6,910 nucleotides of DNA, taken from assembly GCA_017410745.1 (NCBI GenBank), contig JAFPPJ010000009.1, positions 1 through 6,910 of the forward strand, in the 5' to 3' direction. The stretch comes from Oscillospiraceae bacterium (lineage in GTDB: Bacteria > Bacillota > Clostridia > Oscillospirales > Ruminococcaceae). Shown piece after piece: positions 6,058 to 6,910 of this stretch (positions are counted from its first letter, which is position 1; each line of letters opens with the position of its first letter). Made by a program: the position numbers and the translations under genes. Under the pieces are notes generated by a model. The model worked only from the letters and a program-made list of their open reading frames with translations, made no database searches and was not told where the DNA came from.

Positions 6058-6910
6058 ATCTTTTCCCCTGTCATCCGGTATATCTCTTTCATGAGAGTAT
6101 CGAGTGCATCCTTTTCATCTACGGTACACAGCTTCTCGCCCTTTTTGAATATCACCGCACGGCCGTTTCCGCCAGCTATGCCTATATCAGCTTCGCGCGC
6201 CTCACCCGGGCCGTTTACTATACAGCCCATGACTGCCACCGTGATATCCGCATCTATATCGGCTATGCGCTTCTCGACCTCTTTCGCAAGGCCGATAAGG
6301 TCTATCTGCGTGCGTCCGCAGGTAGGGCATGATACGAGCCTTGCACCGCCGTACATGCCTATTGCACGGAGTATATCCTTTGCCGCGGCGATCTCCTTTA
6401 CCGGGTCATCCGTAAGGGATACGCGTATAGTCTCGCCTATGCCGTCACACAGAAGTGAGCCTATCCCTACCGCCGACTTTATTATCCCCATACGTTCCGT
6501 GCCTGCCTCTGTAACACCGAGATGAAGCGGATAAGGCATCCTTTCCCTTGCACGGCGGTAGGCACTTATCATAGTCGGCACATCCGAGGACTTTATGGAT
6601 ATAACGATATCATCAAAATCATACTTTTCAAGCAGCGCCGCATGGTTGACAGCACTCTGTACCAGAGCATCGGCACATGGGCTGCCGTATTCTTCGAGCA
6701 GTTCCTTTTCGAGGGAGCCCGAATTTACGCCTATCCTTATGGGGATATGCTTTTTCCTGCATATATCCGCTACAGCCCTTACCCTGTCCTCACCGCCGAT
6801 ATTTCCGGGATTTATGCGTATCTTGTCCACACCTGCCTCAGCACAGGCAATGGCGATGCGGTAGTCAAAGTGTATATCAGCCACAAGCGGTATATCCACT
6901 GCGCTCTTTA
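6054..6910 (-). CDS. ispG: 4-hydroxy-3-methylbut-2-enyl diphosphate synthase, IspG/GcpE (partial, N-terminus beyond right edge)
   Basis: IspG is the [4Fe-4S] enzyme of the MEP isoprenoid pathway; it reductively converts methylerythritol cyclodiphosphate to HMBPP in the cytoplasm, using ferredoxin or flavodoxin. About 284 codons are visible. Motifs in order are PLVADIHFDYRIA, KIRINPGNIG, HLGVTEAGT, the cluster cysteines in SCPTCGRT, and GCIVNGPGEA with the third Cys and conserved Glu. With residue 1 placed at the GTG at 6897–6899, these ligands are Cys191, Cys194, Cys226 and Glu233. That GTG is not the real start: the frame stays open to the edge (preceding codons read K-S-A) and homology begins before it, so roughly 65–80 N-terminal residues (TIM-barrel start) are missing. 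The stop overlaps the polC start by ATGA. The linkage with polC is a familiar clostridial order, usually with dxr and rseP upstream. Confidence 0.98.
   Translation of the reverse strand, partial: KSAVDIPLVADIHFDYRIAIACAEAGVDKIRINPGNIGGEDRVRAVADICRKKHIPIRIGVNSGSLEKELLEEYGSPCADALVQSAVNHAALLEKYDFDDIVISIKSSDVPTMISAYRRARERMPYPLHLGVTEAGTERMGIIKSAVGIGSLLCDGIGETIRVSLTDDPVKEIAAAKDILRAIGMYGGARLVSCPTCGRTQIDLIGLAKEVEKRIADIDADITVAVMGCIVNGPGEAREADIGIAGGNGRAVIFKKGEKLCTVDEKDALDTLMKEIYRMTGEKI
6065..6069 (-). promoter_or_regulatory. Ribosome binding site of polC, inside the ispG 3' end
   Basis: AGGGG on the minus strand, 7 nt before the polC ATG, lies in the last codons of ispG. With the ATGA stop/start overlap it indicates that polC is translated in coupling with ispG and fixes the polC start. 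Confidence 0.75.

Noticed and set aside
5710..6525. 271-codon open frame on the plus strand across the polC start and ispG
   Set aside because: Antisense across two conserved genes; low-complexity Ser/Ile/Pro-rich product with no domain.
1..6910. CRISPR array, tRNA, rRNA, insertion sequence or attachment site
   Set aside because: No regularly spaced repeats, tRNA-like cloverleaf, transposase frame or flanking direct repeats were seen on reading through; nearly all the window is occupied by five conserved genes.

Overview
This window reads as an ordinary core-genome segment of a low-GC-lineage Gram-positive bacterium (Firmicutes/Clostridia). The Gram-positive-type PolC replicative polymerase, the ispG–polC gene order and purine-rich ribosome binding sites with 4–8 nt spacers all point that way. 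Roughly balanced base composition with heavy use of ATA (Ile), TAT and GAT codons is reminiscent of Ruminococcus-like Oscillospiraceae. The genus-level guess is inference only.

All five genes lie on the minus strand, so transcription runs from high to low coordinates. From the right edge: (1) the 3' three-quarters or so of ispG (MEP isoprenoid pathway), cut by the window end; (2) polC, complete at 1439 codons, whose ATG overlaps the ispG stop in an ATGA junction; (3) a Nudix hydrolase 34 nt downstream; (4) a CmoM/SmtA-like class I SAM methyltransferase starting 3 nt after the Nudix stop, with its ribosome binding site inside the Nudix 3' end. A compact hairpin closes this unit, and the methyltransferase stop codon lies in the hairpin loop. 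After a 118-bp intergenic region carrying an extended -10 promoter, (5) an ABC transporter ATPase of the MacB/LolD/SalX type begins and is cut by the left edge.

ispG, polC, the Nudix gene and the methyltransferase gene are probably one transcript: there is an overlap, one short gap with no hairpin, another near-overlap, then a terminator. IspG and PolC have no direct biochemical link. Their linkage (often as dxr–rseP–ispG–polC in Clostridia) is a known syntenic arrangement. The Nudix and methyltransferase genes look translationally coupled, but their substrates cannot be read from sequence. The ABC ATPase gene is a separate unit with its own promoter.

I found no mobile element, CRISPR array, tRNA, rRNA, prophage or recombination site. 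No gap between genes exceeds 300 bases. I did not find a convincing undescribed system; the least explained part is the coupled Nudix–methyltransferase pair.
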